Positions 35,169 to 45,900 of a stretch of DNA of 64,000 nt are shown here, piece by piece. This stretch comes from CAYMEV01 sp964389675 [NCBI: uncultured Candidatus Sumerlaeota bacterium] (GTDB lineage: Bacteria > CAYMEV01). Under the pieces are notes generated by a model. It did no database searches, had not been told where the DNA came from, and was given only the letters and a program-made list of their open reading frames with translations. The stretch's first letter is position 1; each line of letters starts with the position of its first letter. The position numbers and the translations under genes are program-made. Location of the stretch: NCBI GenBank assembly GCA_964389675.1, contig CAYMEV010000014.1, forward strand, positions 1-64,000. The letters run 5' to 3'.

Positions 35169-36995
35169 ATGTGCGGAATTATTGGTTATATAGGAAAATC
35201 AAATGCATATGATATACTTATCAATGGCCTGAAAAAACTCGAATACAGGGGTTATGACTCAGCAGGGCTTTCCATCTTTCATGGAAAAGGCATAAAGAGG
35301 CACAGGGTAATAGGTAAGGTTGCCGACCTTGAGAAATATATTGAAAAAAAGAGCCTTTCAGGAAATCTCGGGATTGCTCATACAAGATGGGCTACCCATG
35401 GCAGGCCTTCCGTAAGGAATGCACACCCCCACTCTGACTGCACAGGCAGTATACACATTGCTCATAACGGCATTATAGAAAACTACAGCGAGATAAAGCA
35501 ATTCCTGAAAGCCAGGGGGCACAAATTTTCAAGCCAGACGGACAGCGAGGTCATAGCTCATCTTATAGAGGAATACCTTGATCTCGGTTTTGAATCCGCC
35601 ATTAAAAAGGCCCTTGGCGATTTGGAAGGCGCATTCGGGATTGCAGCCATTTACAGGGAAAAGCCGGACAGCCTTGTAATAGGGCGCAGGGGCAGCCCCA
35701 TGGTATTTGGCATCGGCGATGACGGTTTTATTGTTGCATCAGATACTCAGGCAATGAACAGCAATATACAGAAGGTAATATACCTTCAGGACAATGAGGT
35801 TGTTTTTATAAGAAAGGACAGCTATGAGCATGTTTCTATTGAAGATAAGCCAATACACAGAGAGATCCAGAATATTGAGATAAAGGACATTGTAATGGAC
35901 AGGAAGGGCTATAAGCATTATATGCTCAAGGAGATATTCGAACAGCCGGAAACAATTGAAAATGCAATAAAGGGAAGGATCGACCAGAACGATGCTGTTT
36001 CCAAGCTTGGGGGGCTTGAAGAGATCATATCCAGTCTTAAAAGCAAGAAAAGGCTGATGCTTGTATCATGCGGGACTTCCTATTATGCAGGCCTCTATGG
36101 AAGATATATATTTGAAAAGCTTACAAATCTTGATGTTGAAGTAGAGCTTGCCTCTGAATTCAGATACAGGTATCTGAGGCTCAATGAGGATGATATAGTG
36201 CTTGCCATAAGCCAGAGCGGCGAAACAGCAGATACCATAGGTGCTATAAAGGAGGCAAAGAGAAGGGGAGCGCTTGTACTGGGACTGGTGAATGTTGTAG
36301 GCTCCACGATCTCCAGGCTCACGGATGCAGGTGTTTATAATCATGCCGGCCCGGAAATAGGGGTTGCTTCGACCAAGCTTTTCTCATCCCAGTGTGTCAT
36401 CCTTCTGCTGATGGCCCTGTTGATAGGCAGGCAGTCATACCTGTCCTATGGCGACGGCCTAAGGATAATCAGGTCGATACGGAAGCTCCCCATGAAGATC
36501 AAGATTATTCTGGAAAGGAATGAGGAAATCAAACGGATTGCAAAAAAATATGCAGAGTATAAGGATTTTCTGTACATAGGGAGGATGTATTCCCTGCCGA
36601 TAGCCTATGAAGGTGCATTAAAGCTCAAGGAAATATCCTATATCCATGCTGAAGCTTATCCTGCTGGTGAAATGAAGCATGGCCCTATCTCGCTTATTGA
36701 TGAGAAATTTCCCACTGTTGCTATAGTTCCAAGCGATGTGTCCTATGAAAAGACCATTTCAAACATAGAGGAGATCAGGGTAAGGAATGGCAAGGTAATA
36801 GCAATAGCTACAGAGGGAGATAAAATGATAAAAAATTATGCTAATGATGTAATATACATTCCCAGGGCTGATGAAGTGGTCCAGCCTATCCTGTCGGTAA
36901 TCCCTCTTCAGCTGTTCGCCTATCATGTTGCTGATATCAACAGGAGGGAGATTGATAAACCCAGGAACCTTGCAAAAAGTGTTACGGTTGAATAA
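35169..36995 (+). CDS. glmS: glutamine--fructose-6-phosphate aminotransferase (isomerizing)
   Basis: GlmS makes glucosamine-6-phosphate from fructose-6-phosphate and glutamine, the first step to UDP-GlcNAc for peptidoglycan and LPS. The 608-aa protein begins MCGIIGYIG, so the catalytic Cys becomes N-terminal after Met removal. RWATHGRPS and GIIENY mark the glutaminase domain. Two SIS isomerase domains follow (CGTSYYAGL, ISQSGETADT, LKEISYIHAEAY), with the conserved C-terminus NLAKSVTVE. Length is typical. Its end overlaps the start of the downstream spermidine-synthase-like gene. Confidence 0.97.
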   Translation: MCGIIGYIGKSNAYDILINGLKKLEYRGYDSAGLSIFHGKGIKRHRVIGKVADLEKYIEKKSLSGNLGIAHTRWATHGRPSVRNAHPHSDCTGSIHIAHNGIIENYSEIKQFLKARGHKFSSQTDSEVIAHLIEEYLDLGFESAIKKALGDLEGAFGIAAIYREKPDSLVIGRRGSPMVFGIGDDGFIVASDTQAMNSNIQKVIYLQDNEVVFIRKDSYEHVSIEDKPIHREIQNIEIKDIVMDRKGYKHYMLKEIFEQPETIENAIKGRIDQNDAVSKLGGLEEIISSLKSKKRLMLVSCGTSYYAGLYGRYIFEKLTNLDVEVELASEFRYRYLRLNEDDIVLAISQSGETADTIGAIKEAKRRGALVLGLVNVVGSTISRLTDAGVYNHAGPEIGVASTKLFSSQCVILLLMALLIGRQSYLSYGDGLRIIRSIRKLPMKIKIILERNEEIKRIAKKYAEYKDFLYIGRMYSLPIAYEGALKLKEISYIHAEAYPAGEMKHGPISLIDEKFPTVAIVPSDVSYEKTISNIEEIRVRNGKVIAIATEGDKMIKNYANDVIYIPRADEVVQPILSVIPLQLFAYHVADINRREIDKPRNLAKSVTVE

Positions 36996-39426
36996 AAGCC
37001 ACCTAAATACCATTATCTTCCTGTCAGGATTCTATTTCCTGTATTCCGAGGTCCTGTGGCAAAGAATACTGAAGCTTGTTCTTGGAAGCTCAACCCTTTC
37101 AAACAGTGTTGTACTGACAGCTATTATGAGCGGGCTTGCTGCAGGATATCTTCTTTCACTAAAACTGATAGGGAGAATAAGCAGAGACAGACTCATAAAG
37201 TCAGTCTTTATATTGAACATACTGACCGCAGGAACCTCAGTCTTCGTGCTTCAGAATATCGATTATTCAGTATTTATTTCAGGGTTTCTGGATATTGAAA
37301 AAACATCAGGTATTATTATAATTATCTTCAATTATGCATTTTCCCTGATTATCACATCTCTTCCCTGTATTACAGCAGGAATGATGATACCTGTTGTGCA
37401 GTCACATTTTCCCATTTCCTCATTTTCCATCACATATAGCCTGTATAATGCCGGGGGCCTTCTGGGAGGCTTTATATGCGCATTCTATTCAATAAGGTAC
37501 TTTGGGTTATATAAGGGTTTTTATCTGATATCTGCCCTGCTCATGGCCTATGCTTTAATGGTTGCATTTGCAAAAGCCTTCTGCGACAAAGGAAAAGAGG
37601 ATATTAAAAGCCGGGGTATCAGTGCAGGTCCCGTGAATATGCCCCTGAAGTGGATAGCAATACTGATCTTTATGCTCGGATTTGCTTCGCTTGCAATGCA
37701 GGTACTTTATGCCAGGGTGCTTACCGTTATTGTTTCAAACACAACATACAGTTTTTCGACCGTGGTCCTTGTATATATTGCAGGAATATCTGCGGGCAGC
37801 TGGCTTTCAAAAAAGGTAGCACTAAAGGGCCGGAATACCATCGCAGGAATAATATTTATTCTTGTATCCTGGATATTTATACTTATTCTTCTGCTTGAAA
37901 GCCTGGGGGGGATCTATATATTTTTTGCAAGGCTCTTCAGCGACAGCTGTTTAAGGACTGTATTATCCGTCTTTATTCTCTCCATAATTCTGCTTTTTAT
38001 TCCTGCTGTGTGCCTGAACATGCTTTTTGTATACCTTACACGTATGCTTGGCGCAAAGACCAGCGAAGGGACAGCATCATCAAAAAGCCTGCTTTATTCA
38101 ACCGCCGGGTCTGTCCTTGGAGCGATTACAGCTACCTTTATACTTTTACCCCATGCTGGAATAACAAAATCACTGCTTCTAATTTCACTGGCCTTTTTAA
38201 TTGCCTGTATTGCCTTTATGCGGAAAAGGGTATTGAAATTTGGGTCATATGGTTTATGCGGTGCACTTGTTCTCATGTTCCTGTTCTATAATGCAAAGAT
38301 ACTGCCGCCGTCAATATTCAGGATGGAGCACAGGGATGACAGGCTCCTTTATTATAAGGAGACTTCGCATGGAAATGTATGTGTGATAGAGGATAAGAAA
38401 AACGGCCTTCTTGCCGCCTATGTCGATAATAATGCTGTTATCGGGACAGCCTATGATGCTATGAAAACTGTCAACATGCTTGGTTTTCTGCCCCTGTTGT
38501 ATAACCCTGAGCCTGAAAGCATCCTTGTGATAGGGTTTGGCATGGGGGTTACAAGCGGTGTTCTCGGTACAGCAGTAAAAAACCTCATATTCAGTGTTGA
38601 AATAGTGCCTTATATATTCAAGGCCGCGGAATTTTTCAGCGAACATAACTATAATATACTTGAAAATAGCCGCCTGAAGAAGATTTCGATGGATGGAAGG
38701 GTCTTTCTCAACTATTCAAAAAACAGGTATGATATTATATCCTGTGACCCCACCCACCCGCTTCTGGGATCAAATTCCCTTTATACAAAAGACTATTTCA
38801 TGCTTTGCAGGGACAGTCTCAAGGAAAAGGGGGTAATGACCCAGTACCTTCCGATGCACTTTCTTTCTCACAGGTCTTTCTTAAGTATTTTGAAGAATTT
38901 CAGCGATGTATTCGATGACCTTACCATATGGCTGTCCTATACACACCTTGTGATCATGGGCAGAAAGGGTGATATTGACATGGATTTCAGGAATATACGC
39001 AGTATTGATATATCAGTGCGAAGAAAGATGCAGGCATTCGGCATAACAGACCTGAGCAGCCTGTTGTCCAGCTATATATGCGACAGGGAAGCCCTGATAA
39101 ACAAAATCCCTGCCGGAATAAAGAATAATACGGATTCATTCCCATTTGTGGAATTTGATACCTTCTTTGACAGGGAAGAGGAGTTCAGGAAAAATATAGA
39201 CTTTATCGCAGATCTCCGTAATGTCCCCCTTCACCTCGCAGGAGATGCAAGCAGGGAGAAGATCATTATGGCATATAAGGCCAAGGAATATATGATAAAA
39301 GCACTGATACTCGAGAGAGAGGGCAAAACAGGCGAAGCAGTGAAAATGATAGAAAAGGGCCTTGATATATATATGGGCGATGCTGAAATGCGCAACTACC
39401 TCTATTTCCTTAAAAGCAATATGTGA
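36952..39426 (+). CDS. multi-pass membrane protein fused to spermidine synthase-like domain and TPR tail
   Basis: About residues 15-450 hold around 12 transmembrane helices. About 460-720 resemble spermidine synthase: AAYVDNNAVIGTAYDAM, the SAM/dcSAM-binding loop VIGFGMGVTSG and a YDIISCDPTHP catalytic-region motif. The final 50 residues look like one TPR (REGKTGEAVKMIEKGLDIYM). Such fused membrane/spermidine-synthase proteins are widespread, but whether they make polyamines is uncertain. The start is uncertain because it overlaps glmS. I choose TTG 36952, 4 nt after AGGAGGGAGA, giving 824 aa. An upstream ATG at 36925 and a GTG at 36979 are alternatives. Note that AGGAGG here also encodes Arg-Arg of GlmS, so the ribosome binding site may be fortuitous. 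Confidence 0.8.
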   Translation: MINPGTLQKVLRLNKSHLNTIIFLSGFYFLYSEVLWQRILKLVLGSSTLSNSVVLTAIMSGLAAGYLLSLKLIGRISRDRLIKSVFILNILTAGTSVFVLQNIDYSVFISGFLDIEKTSGIIIIIFNYAFSLIITSLPCITAGMMIPVVQSHFPISSFSITYSLYNAGGLLGGFICAFYSIRYFGLYKGFYLISALLMAYALMVAFAKAFCDKGKEDIKSRGISAGPVNMPLKWIAILIFMLGFASLAMQVLYARVLTVIVSNTTYSFSTVVLVYIAGISAGSWLSKKVALKGRNTIAGIIFILVSWIFILILLLESLGGIYIFFARLFSDSCLRTVLSVFILSIILLFIPAVCLNMLFVYLTRMLGAKTSEGTASSKSLLYSTAGSVLGAITATFILLPHAGITKSLLLISLAFLIACIAFMRKRVLKFGSYGLCGALVLMFLFYNAKILPPSIFRMEHRDDRLLYYKETSHGNVCVIEDKKNGLLAAYVDNNAVIGTAYDAMKTVNMLGFLPLLYNPEPESILVIGFGMGVTSGVLGTAVKNLIFSVEIVPYIFKAAEFFSEHNYNILENSRLKKISMDGRVFLNYSKNRYDIISCDPTHPLLGSNSLYTKDYFMLCRDSLKEKGVMTQYLPMHFLSHRSFLSILKNFSDVFDDLTIWLSYTHLVIMGRKGDIDMDFRNIRSIDISVRRKMQAFGITDLSSLLSSYICDREALINKIPAGIKNNTDSFPFVEFDTFFDREEEFRKNIDFIADLRNVPLHLAGDASREKIIMAYKAKEYMIKALILEREGKTGEAVKMIEKGLDIYMGDAEMRNYLYFLKSNM

Positions 39427-39450
39427 ACCTTAATACCGGGGCTTACCAGT

Positions 39451-39792
39451 TCAGAAGCTGTCTTCAAACAATATCTGAAGATCTGTCTGCAGGCTGGCAG
39501 GCTTCAGTTTTTCATTAAGCGGGGATTGAGCCCTGATCTGATTCGGGCTCTTCGTAATTATCTTTTTACTGGCAAGGATGCCAGCAAAATCATAAATCTT
39601 TCTGGATATATCACCGGGGATCTTTGATCTTTTGCATATCAGCTCAAGGTCAGCTCCGTTAATAATGCTTTCCCATATAGCAGAGGCATTTTTTGAAAGT
39701 ATATATATTTTATTATTGTTAAAATCTGAAATGCATATATGGCCGTCTATTGTATGGAAATATATATTGCTGTTAAGGGTATAGCTGTCCAT
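39451..39792 (-). CDS. PqqD-like (RRE fold) protein, orphan
   Basis: The 113-aa protein resembles PqqD-type winged-helix proteins: a beta-hairpin (HICISDFNNNKIYILSK), NASAIWESI and a C-terminal helical pair (DISRKIYDFAGILASKKII). In RiPP pathways such domains bind the leader peptide of the precursor. Here no radical SAM maturase, YcaO or short precursor gene is adjacent. The last 30 residues form a non-conserved tail (ending LQILFEDSF). It converges with the spermidine-synthase fusion gene and is divergent from the penicillin acylase gene. Function unknown; orphan PqqD-like proteins are common. Confidence 0.7.
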   Translation of the reverse strand: MDSYTLNSNIYFHTIDGHICISDFNNNKIYILSKNASAIWESIINGADLELICKRSKIPGDISRKIYDFAGILASKKIITKSPNQIRAQSPLNEKLKPASLQTDLQILFEDSF

Positions 39793-39837
39793 GATTTCTT
39801 TAGTATAATGCCTCAGTTCAGCCAGTTCAATAAAATA

Positions 39838-39865
39838 TTGTTATTTATGATCTGTAGGGTATAAT
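39838..39865 (+). promoter_or_regulatory. probable promoter of the penicillin-acylase-like gene
   Basis: TTGTTA (39838-39843), a 16-bp spacer and a perfect TATAAT (39860-39865), about 36 bp before the ATG at 39902. Confidence 0.5.
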
Positions 39866-39901
39866 ACTGAAAACATTAAAAATTTTTATTTTCAGGTAAG
39901 T

Positions 39902-42900
39902 ATGAAGATATTCACCAAAATTCTTATTGCAGTTCTATTTTTAATACTTCTTCTCCTAAGCTTCCTGCTTTTCTTTAAGCTGGATTTCCTGATTGACAAG
40001 CCTGTCGGGATATTAAGCGACATCTTCTTTCCGGGAAGCGGATTATGGAGAGTGCATTCAGGAAATAGCGATGGAAAAGCCATTTACACGAATTATCTGG
40101 AAGAACCTGTATCAGTTATTATGGACAATTGGGGAGTCCCTCATATTTATGCAGAGGCAGAAAAAGACCTTTATTTTACTGCAGGATATATTCATTCCAG
40201 ATACAGGTATTTTCAGATGGATATGACCAGGCGGATGGCAAGGGGGCTTTTGAGCGAAATAATTGGGGCCGGGGGGCTTGAGAGCGATAAATTTCATCTT
40301 GCCCTTGGCATGGATTACTGGGCGGGCAGGACACTTGAGGAACTGGAGGGCAATGAGGAGAACAGATACCTGGCAGAGATCCTCAATGCTTATTCAGAAG
40401 GTGTCAACCATTTCACAGCTTCAAACCATGATAATGTATCGCTTGAATATGTAATCCTGGGAGTAGACCCCTCGGAAAGAAAATGGACAAGTACTGATTC
40501 ACTGGTATTTTCAAAAGTAATGGCCAGAATGCTCTCCTGGAATTATTCTGATCTTTATAATACAAAAAGCCTTAATGCCTTCGGGAAGGAAAAATACATT
40601 GAGCTGAAGGCAGAAAGCTGTTACCAGATCCCCGTGATTGAAGGATACGGGGATTGGAAGGAATACTTTAAAAACCTTAAAGATGAAAACCCTGATGAAA
40701 AGCATGGGAAGATTGCGTCGGCTTTTATTGATGCGATAGGATCATTGCCATTTGAAAAGCAGTATCTTGAGCATGAGAAACAGCACGTATTCGGGTCTAA
40801 TAACTGGGCAATAGACAGCAGGCTCAGCTCCACCGGCTCACCGCTCCTGTGCAATGATATGCATCTTGCACGCAGTATTCCGATAATATGGTATGAAACA
40901 CATCTAGTCAACAGGCCATCAGGCCTCAATGTATATGGATACTGCCTGGCGGGGGTCCCATTTCCTATTACCGGTTTTAATGATAATATTGCATGGGGTT
41001 TTACAAATACAGGGTTTGATGTTATAGACTGGTATTACTATGACCTGGTGGACAGCAATACTTATATAAGAAATGGCAAGGAAAGCAGGTTTACCCGCAG
41101 TTTTTACAATATTCCAGTGAGAAATGGCTCCCCGTACAGGCTTGAGGTAAGGCATACTGAAGAGGGGCCTGTCCTGAGTGATGTGCTTGAGCTGGACATT
41201 CTGGAATTCCCCGGGGCTGAAAAGATAATTGTTCCCAGGTGGACTGCATATTCTGTTACATATGAATTAAAGGCAATTCACGGGATTAACAGGTCCAGAG
41301 GCCTGGAGGACTTCAATTATTTTTCAAGTTTTTTCAGCAACCCTGCACAGAATTTCCTCTATGCCGACAGAGTGAATATTATGATGCGCCCGACCGGCAA
41401 AGTGCCGATAAGGAAGGATGGCACAGGAGAGTTTATTTATAATGGCTCTGAGGGAGCAGAATCATGGGACTCCTTTATCGGTTTTGAAGCCCTTCCCTTC
41501 AGTTTGAACCCTGAAAAAGGCTACCTTTTTTCTGCAAATCAGGTGACTGTCGGGCCTGAATACCCATATACCCTGCAGACACGCTGGGATGAGTCATACA
41601 GGCCCAGGAGGATTGACAGCCTGCTCGGCAATTCTTCTAAATATCCATTAACCCATGAGTATATGAGATATATGCAGAATGATGTATACTCAGTTCCTGC
41701 TGAATCATTCATTCCGGTAATTTTTGATGTACTTGAGGAATACCTGATTGAAAATGACGACAGGATGGTTGAAGAAGCCTTAAAAATACTGTCTGAATGG
41801 GATTTCTTTATGCATAAGGACAGCCCTGCTCCGGCGATCTATAAGGCCTGGGAGAGCTTCTACAGCAGGGGAGTGTTCCAGGATGAATACAGCAGGCATG
41901 GGCTGTCAGGTTACCCAAAACTCGGATTCCTGGAGTACATAACCCTTAATGATGCATATTCTGAATGGTTTGATAATATAGAGACAGAAGGTATCGCTGA
42001 ATCAAGGGATGATATTATTCTGGACAGCTTTATACGGTCGGCGGATTTCCTTAAGGAGCTTTTTGACAGCGATTTCCCGGGTGACTGGATATGGGGGGAT
42101 ATGCATAAAGCCGCCTATAACCATACTGCCAGGCTAACCGGGTTTCAAAGAGGGCCCTATCCTGCTGGCGGTGACGGCCTGACAATAAATCCCGCACCAT
42201 TTACGATATCAGCCAGGCCAGGCCCAAGCACATGGGGAGCCTCCCAGCGCCTGATTGTCGATCTGTCAGACCCAAAAAAGAGCTTAAGCTGTATTCCGGG
42301 AGGTCAAAGCGGGAGGATAAGCTCAAAGCATTATTCCGATCAGCTTGAAAAGCTTTATCTGAATGGGAAATACCATGATGTAAATTTCTATGATGATGAA
42401 AGCTCCTTTCCAGCAGAAAACATTGACTATGTAATTAAGCTTTTTCCCGGAAAGAAAATTCATGATTTTCACAAGCCTGCCGCTGGAATACTGTATTCTG
42501 GAATATCTATCCTTCTCCTGATAGCCTATCTTAATCTATATAGCAGAAAATATTCCGGTCTAATGATAATCCTCATGTTTCTGATAGTTTCGGATATATT
42601 CCTCATTTCAGTTCTGGGGATGGATTTCTGGAAAGCGGTCTTTTTCTCTGTAATATTCTTTAATATGTTCCTGGGATCAAAGAGTGAAATATTTGCTTTT
42701 TCTATACTGGCAACAATGATCTCATGGTTTGGATATATAATATACTCTTTATATTTCAGTGATACCTTTGCAAATCTGGGCCATATTACCCAGGCAATTG
42801 CTGGTTACCGCAACGATACTGTCTCAGTTATTGTACTTATGCTCCTTTCAATATATTGCGGCATCCTGTGCGGGGTGATATCCATTATATTCAGAAGGAT

Positions 42901-42925
42901 CTTCTACAGGTCGTTCAGAGGCTGA
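39902..42925 (+). CDS. penicillin acylase family (S45) Ntn-hydrolase with N- and C-terminal membrane segments
   Basis: The 1007-aa protein starts with a hydrophobic anchor or signal (about 5-27). The S45 fold follows: an alpha-chain region with NWGVPHIYAEAEKDLYFTAG, then the autocatalytic nucleophile Ser299 in FGSNNWAID. Family motifs PLLCNDMHL, PFPITGFNDNIAWGFTN and LDSFIRSADFLKELF lie in the beta chain. Family members hydrolyse amides such as N-acyl homoserine lactones, bile-salt analogues, lipopeptides or penicillins. The C-terminal 140 residues (about 860-1000) hold around five transmembrane helices, which is unusual for S45 enzymes. It therefore looks tethered at both ends with its active site outside the cytoplasm. 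A kinase gene follows 1 bp after the stop, suggesting co-transcription. Confidence 0.87.
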   Translation: MKIFTKILIAVLFLILLLLSFLLFFKLDFLIDKPVGILSDIFFPGSGLWRVHSGNSDGKAIYTNYLEEPVSVIMDNWGVPHIYAEAEKDLYFTAGYIHSRYRYFQMDMTRRMARGLLSEIIGAGGLESDKFHLALGMDYWAGRTLEELEGNEENRYLAEILNAYSEGVNHFTASNHDNVSLEYVILGVDPSERKWTSTDSLVFSKVMARMLSWNYSDLYNTKSLNAFGKEKYIELKAESCYQIPVIEGYGDWKEYFKNLKDENPDEKHGKIASAFIDAIGSLPFEKQYLEHEKQHVFGSNNWAIDSRLSSTGSPLLCNDMHLARSIPIIWYETHLVNRPSGLNVYGYCLAGVPFPITGFNDNIAWGFTNTGFDVIDWYYYDLVDSNTYIRNGKESRFTRSFYNIPVRNGSPYRLEVRHTEEGPVLSDVLELDILEFPGAEKIIVPRWTAYSVTYELKAIHGINRSRGLEDFNYFSSFFSNPAQNFLYADRVNIMMRPTGKVPIRKDGTGEFIYNGSEGAESWDSFIGFEALPFSLNPEKGYLFSANQVTVGPEYPYTLQTRWDESYRPRRIDSLLGNSSKYPLTHEYMRYMQNDVYSVPAESFIPVIFDVLEEYLIENDDRMVEEALKILSEWDFFMHKDSPAPAIYKAWESFYSRGVFQDEYSRHGLSGYPKLGFLEYITLNDAYSEWFDNIETEGIAESRDDIILDSFIRSADFLKELFDSDFPGDWIWGDMHKAAYNHTARLTGFQRGPYPAGGDGLTINPAPFTISARPGPSTWGASQRLIVDLSDPKKSLSCIPGGQSGRISSKHYSDQLEKLYLNGKYHDVNFYDDESSFPAENIDYVIKLFPGKKIHDFHKPAAGILYSGISILLLIAYLNLYSRKYSGLMIILMFLIVSDIFLISVLGMDFWKAVFFSVIFFNMFLGSKSEIFAFSILATMISWFGYIIYSLYFSDTFANLGHITQAIAGYRNDTVSVIVLMLLSIYCGILCGVISIIFRRIFYRSFRG

Positions 42926-42926
42926 A

Positions 42927-45900
42927 ATGAAGCGATATATAGGAGTTGCCGACAGATACGAGATTATTGATCTGATAGGCAAGGGAGGAATGGGTGAGGT
43001 CTACAGGGTTTCCGACAGGTTCAATAATGATTCCCCGGCGGCATTAAAGATCATCTCCAGCGATATAAAGATTCCAAATACTAAACTGCTGAAAAACGAG
43101 TTCTTATTATTGTCGATGCTTGCCCACCCTAATCTTATAAAGGTATATGAACTGGGATTTTACAGCAGGGAGATGCAATATATCTATTATACAATGGAGT
43201 ATATAGACCAGAAGAATCTGGATGCAGTCCTTCCCCTGCTGGATAAGATACAGAAAGTGGAGATAATAAAACTCATACTGCATACACTTCTCTACATACA
43301 CAGCAGAGGTATACTCCACCTGGACATGAAACCGAAGAATATACTGATACCTCCTGAAAAGTCCATGAACAGGCTTAAAATAATTGACTTCGGTCTTTCA
43401 GAGCTGAAGATAAATTCCCAGAATCTTAATACTTCGAAGGGCTCTCTTGCATTTATTGCACCTGAAGTGCTTGCAAGGGAAAAGGGGATAGATGAGAGGG
43501 CAGACCTTTTCTCACTTGGAGCATTGATATTGAGGATGTACAGCCAGAAGATGTTCAGGCTGTACGCAATGAAAGACCAGAGCATAAAAGGTCTTCTTGT
43601 AAGGCATATACCACCGAAGCTTGTAAAGTTCGTTGAGAAGCTCCTGTATATAAACAGGAACAACAGGTTCCAGAAGACAGCTGAAGCGCTGAATTACTTC
43701 ATGGACCTTATGAACCTGAGCCCGTATGTGCTTAGCAAGGATGACTATATAGATATTTTGAGCAGGAATCCCCAGTACAGCCTGGATGAAAGAATAAAAA
43801 GGGTCCTGGATGCAATTGAGCTTAAAAATGCCAGAAAGATACTGGTCTATGGAATAAATGGGACAGGCAAAACAAGATTCCTTAAGGAACTTGAACTGCA
43901 TTTGAGAATGAAAAACTATAAGACATTCTTTATCGGAAAGGGCATTAATTCATCGTTTAAGTATAACCTGATATCAGAACTCAGCATGCAGGGCATAATA
44001 ACAGCTGAAGAAAAGGAGGCCATAGACAGCGAGATATCCAATCTCATCAGGGGATATTCCTCATCGCAGATCGCAAATCTGAAGAAAATTATAGCCTATA
44101 AGCTTGCGGATTTTCTTGAGGATAAGCTGAATGACGCAGTCCTTCTTGTCGACGACCTTAACCTTATACACAAGCATGAGGGCGATATTATAAAGCATAT
44201 GCTGCCATTGCCCGGGCTGTATATGTCTGCTGTAATGACCAGGAGCAGGTCAAAACCGCTCCGGGGCTATGACCTGAGTATCTGTATGAAAAACCTCTCT
44301 CAGCAGGAGACTGGAAAGTTCGTTTCTCTCTGTCTTGGCCTCAGGGATATAAATCCAAAAAGCGTATCAGAAATTTCTGTCTCTACAGGAGGAAATCCCA
44401 AAAAGATAAAGGACTATCTGTATGCTTCATTGAGCCGCGGATTTAATGATACATCAGAAGGCCTTGTCCTGAGCATGCCTGCAGAGATTAAAGTGCAGAA
44501 AGAGATCGATCTTCACGACAGCATCCTGGATTTCAGGCTGAAAAGACTTCTGCCTGAAGAGCAATTGATATTGTTCATACTTGATAAATTCCCGGCTCCG
44601 CTTGATATTAGGGAGATAAAGGTAATTTCCGGTAAAGACGGCAGGGATGTAGAATATGCACTAAAAAAGATGCAGAAATTAGGGCTGGTGGACAATATTC
44701 AGGATAAATTCTCATCAGCATACCCTGTGCCGGAAAGCTGCCATGAAAAAAATATAAGCAAGGCTTCCATGAAGGATATGTTTGTAAAGATGTCAGGATT
44801 TATATCTGATAAACCGGATGATTATAACCCTTATAAGATCATGTATATATATAATGGCATAAACAGCCCGTCTGCGGGTTTCGAGCAGATTTTAAAAATA
44901 GCAGTCAGGCTCTACCGGTCCGGCAATCCCTATAATTCGCTTGATGTATTGAATTACCTTATAAAGGAGTACAGGAAGAACAAACCGGACAGCACTCCTG
45001 ATAATATATACTTCAATATAATTACCCCTACCCGCTATTTTGAAAAGCCGATTGAGTTCAGCCTGCTTAACCTGGGCCTCCTCAAGGCAGAGCTTTTAAG
45101 GTTTACAGGCAGTTACAGGGCTTCAAACAGGCTGCTTATGAGGCTTTTGAAAGAAAAACCCGGGAATGAAGCGAAATGGAATATTAAATACAATATTGCA
45201 AGAAACCATGTAAACCTCCATGATTTTGAAGAAGCTCTGATTGTGCTGGACGAAATAATGGCAGAAATTGATGATATAGATAATATATACTTTTTTCAGA
45301 GTGTCTCCCAGAAATGCTGGATTTACATACAGCGCGGAAATCTTGACAAATGCGAATCCCTTCTGAGCAGTTTCTATAAAGTGATCGATGATATGCCCTC
45401 AACGCTAAAAATGATTCAGTCTGCCATATACTACAGCAGGGCAAAATATGATGATGCCATAAAGGTACTTCTGGAGATATGCAGTGAAAAAAGCCGGCTT
45501 ATTGACAATAATACACTGTCCAAGGTTTATAATAACCTTGGTATATTATACAAACTCAAAAACAGGTTCGATAAAAGCAAGGAATTCTTTAAAAAAAGCT
45601 ATGAAATAAAAAAAGCAATGGGCGATTATGAAAGCCTTGCAAAGACCTATAATAATATGGGCAGTATTTATCTTTCTGAATATGACCTTAATACCGCCTA
45701 TACTTATTATAAGAAAGCCTTAAAATCTGCTGAATTTGTAGGAGACAGGGCAAGTACCATGAGTGCCTCCATTAATGTTGCAAATCTGTATATCATGTTC
45801 GGGGATCCATATCAGGCTCTAAATCAACTCAATAAGATCCTGCCGGGAGCAATATCTGAAAACGACCAGGATATCCTGTTTCACATATATATAAATGCAC

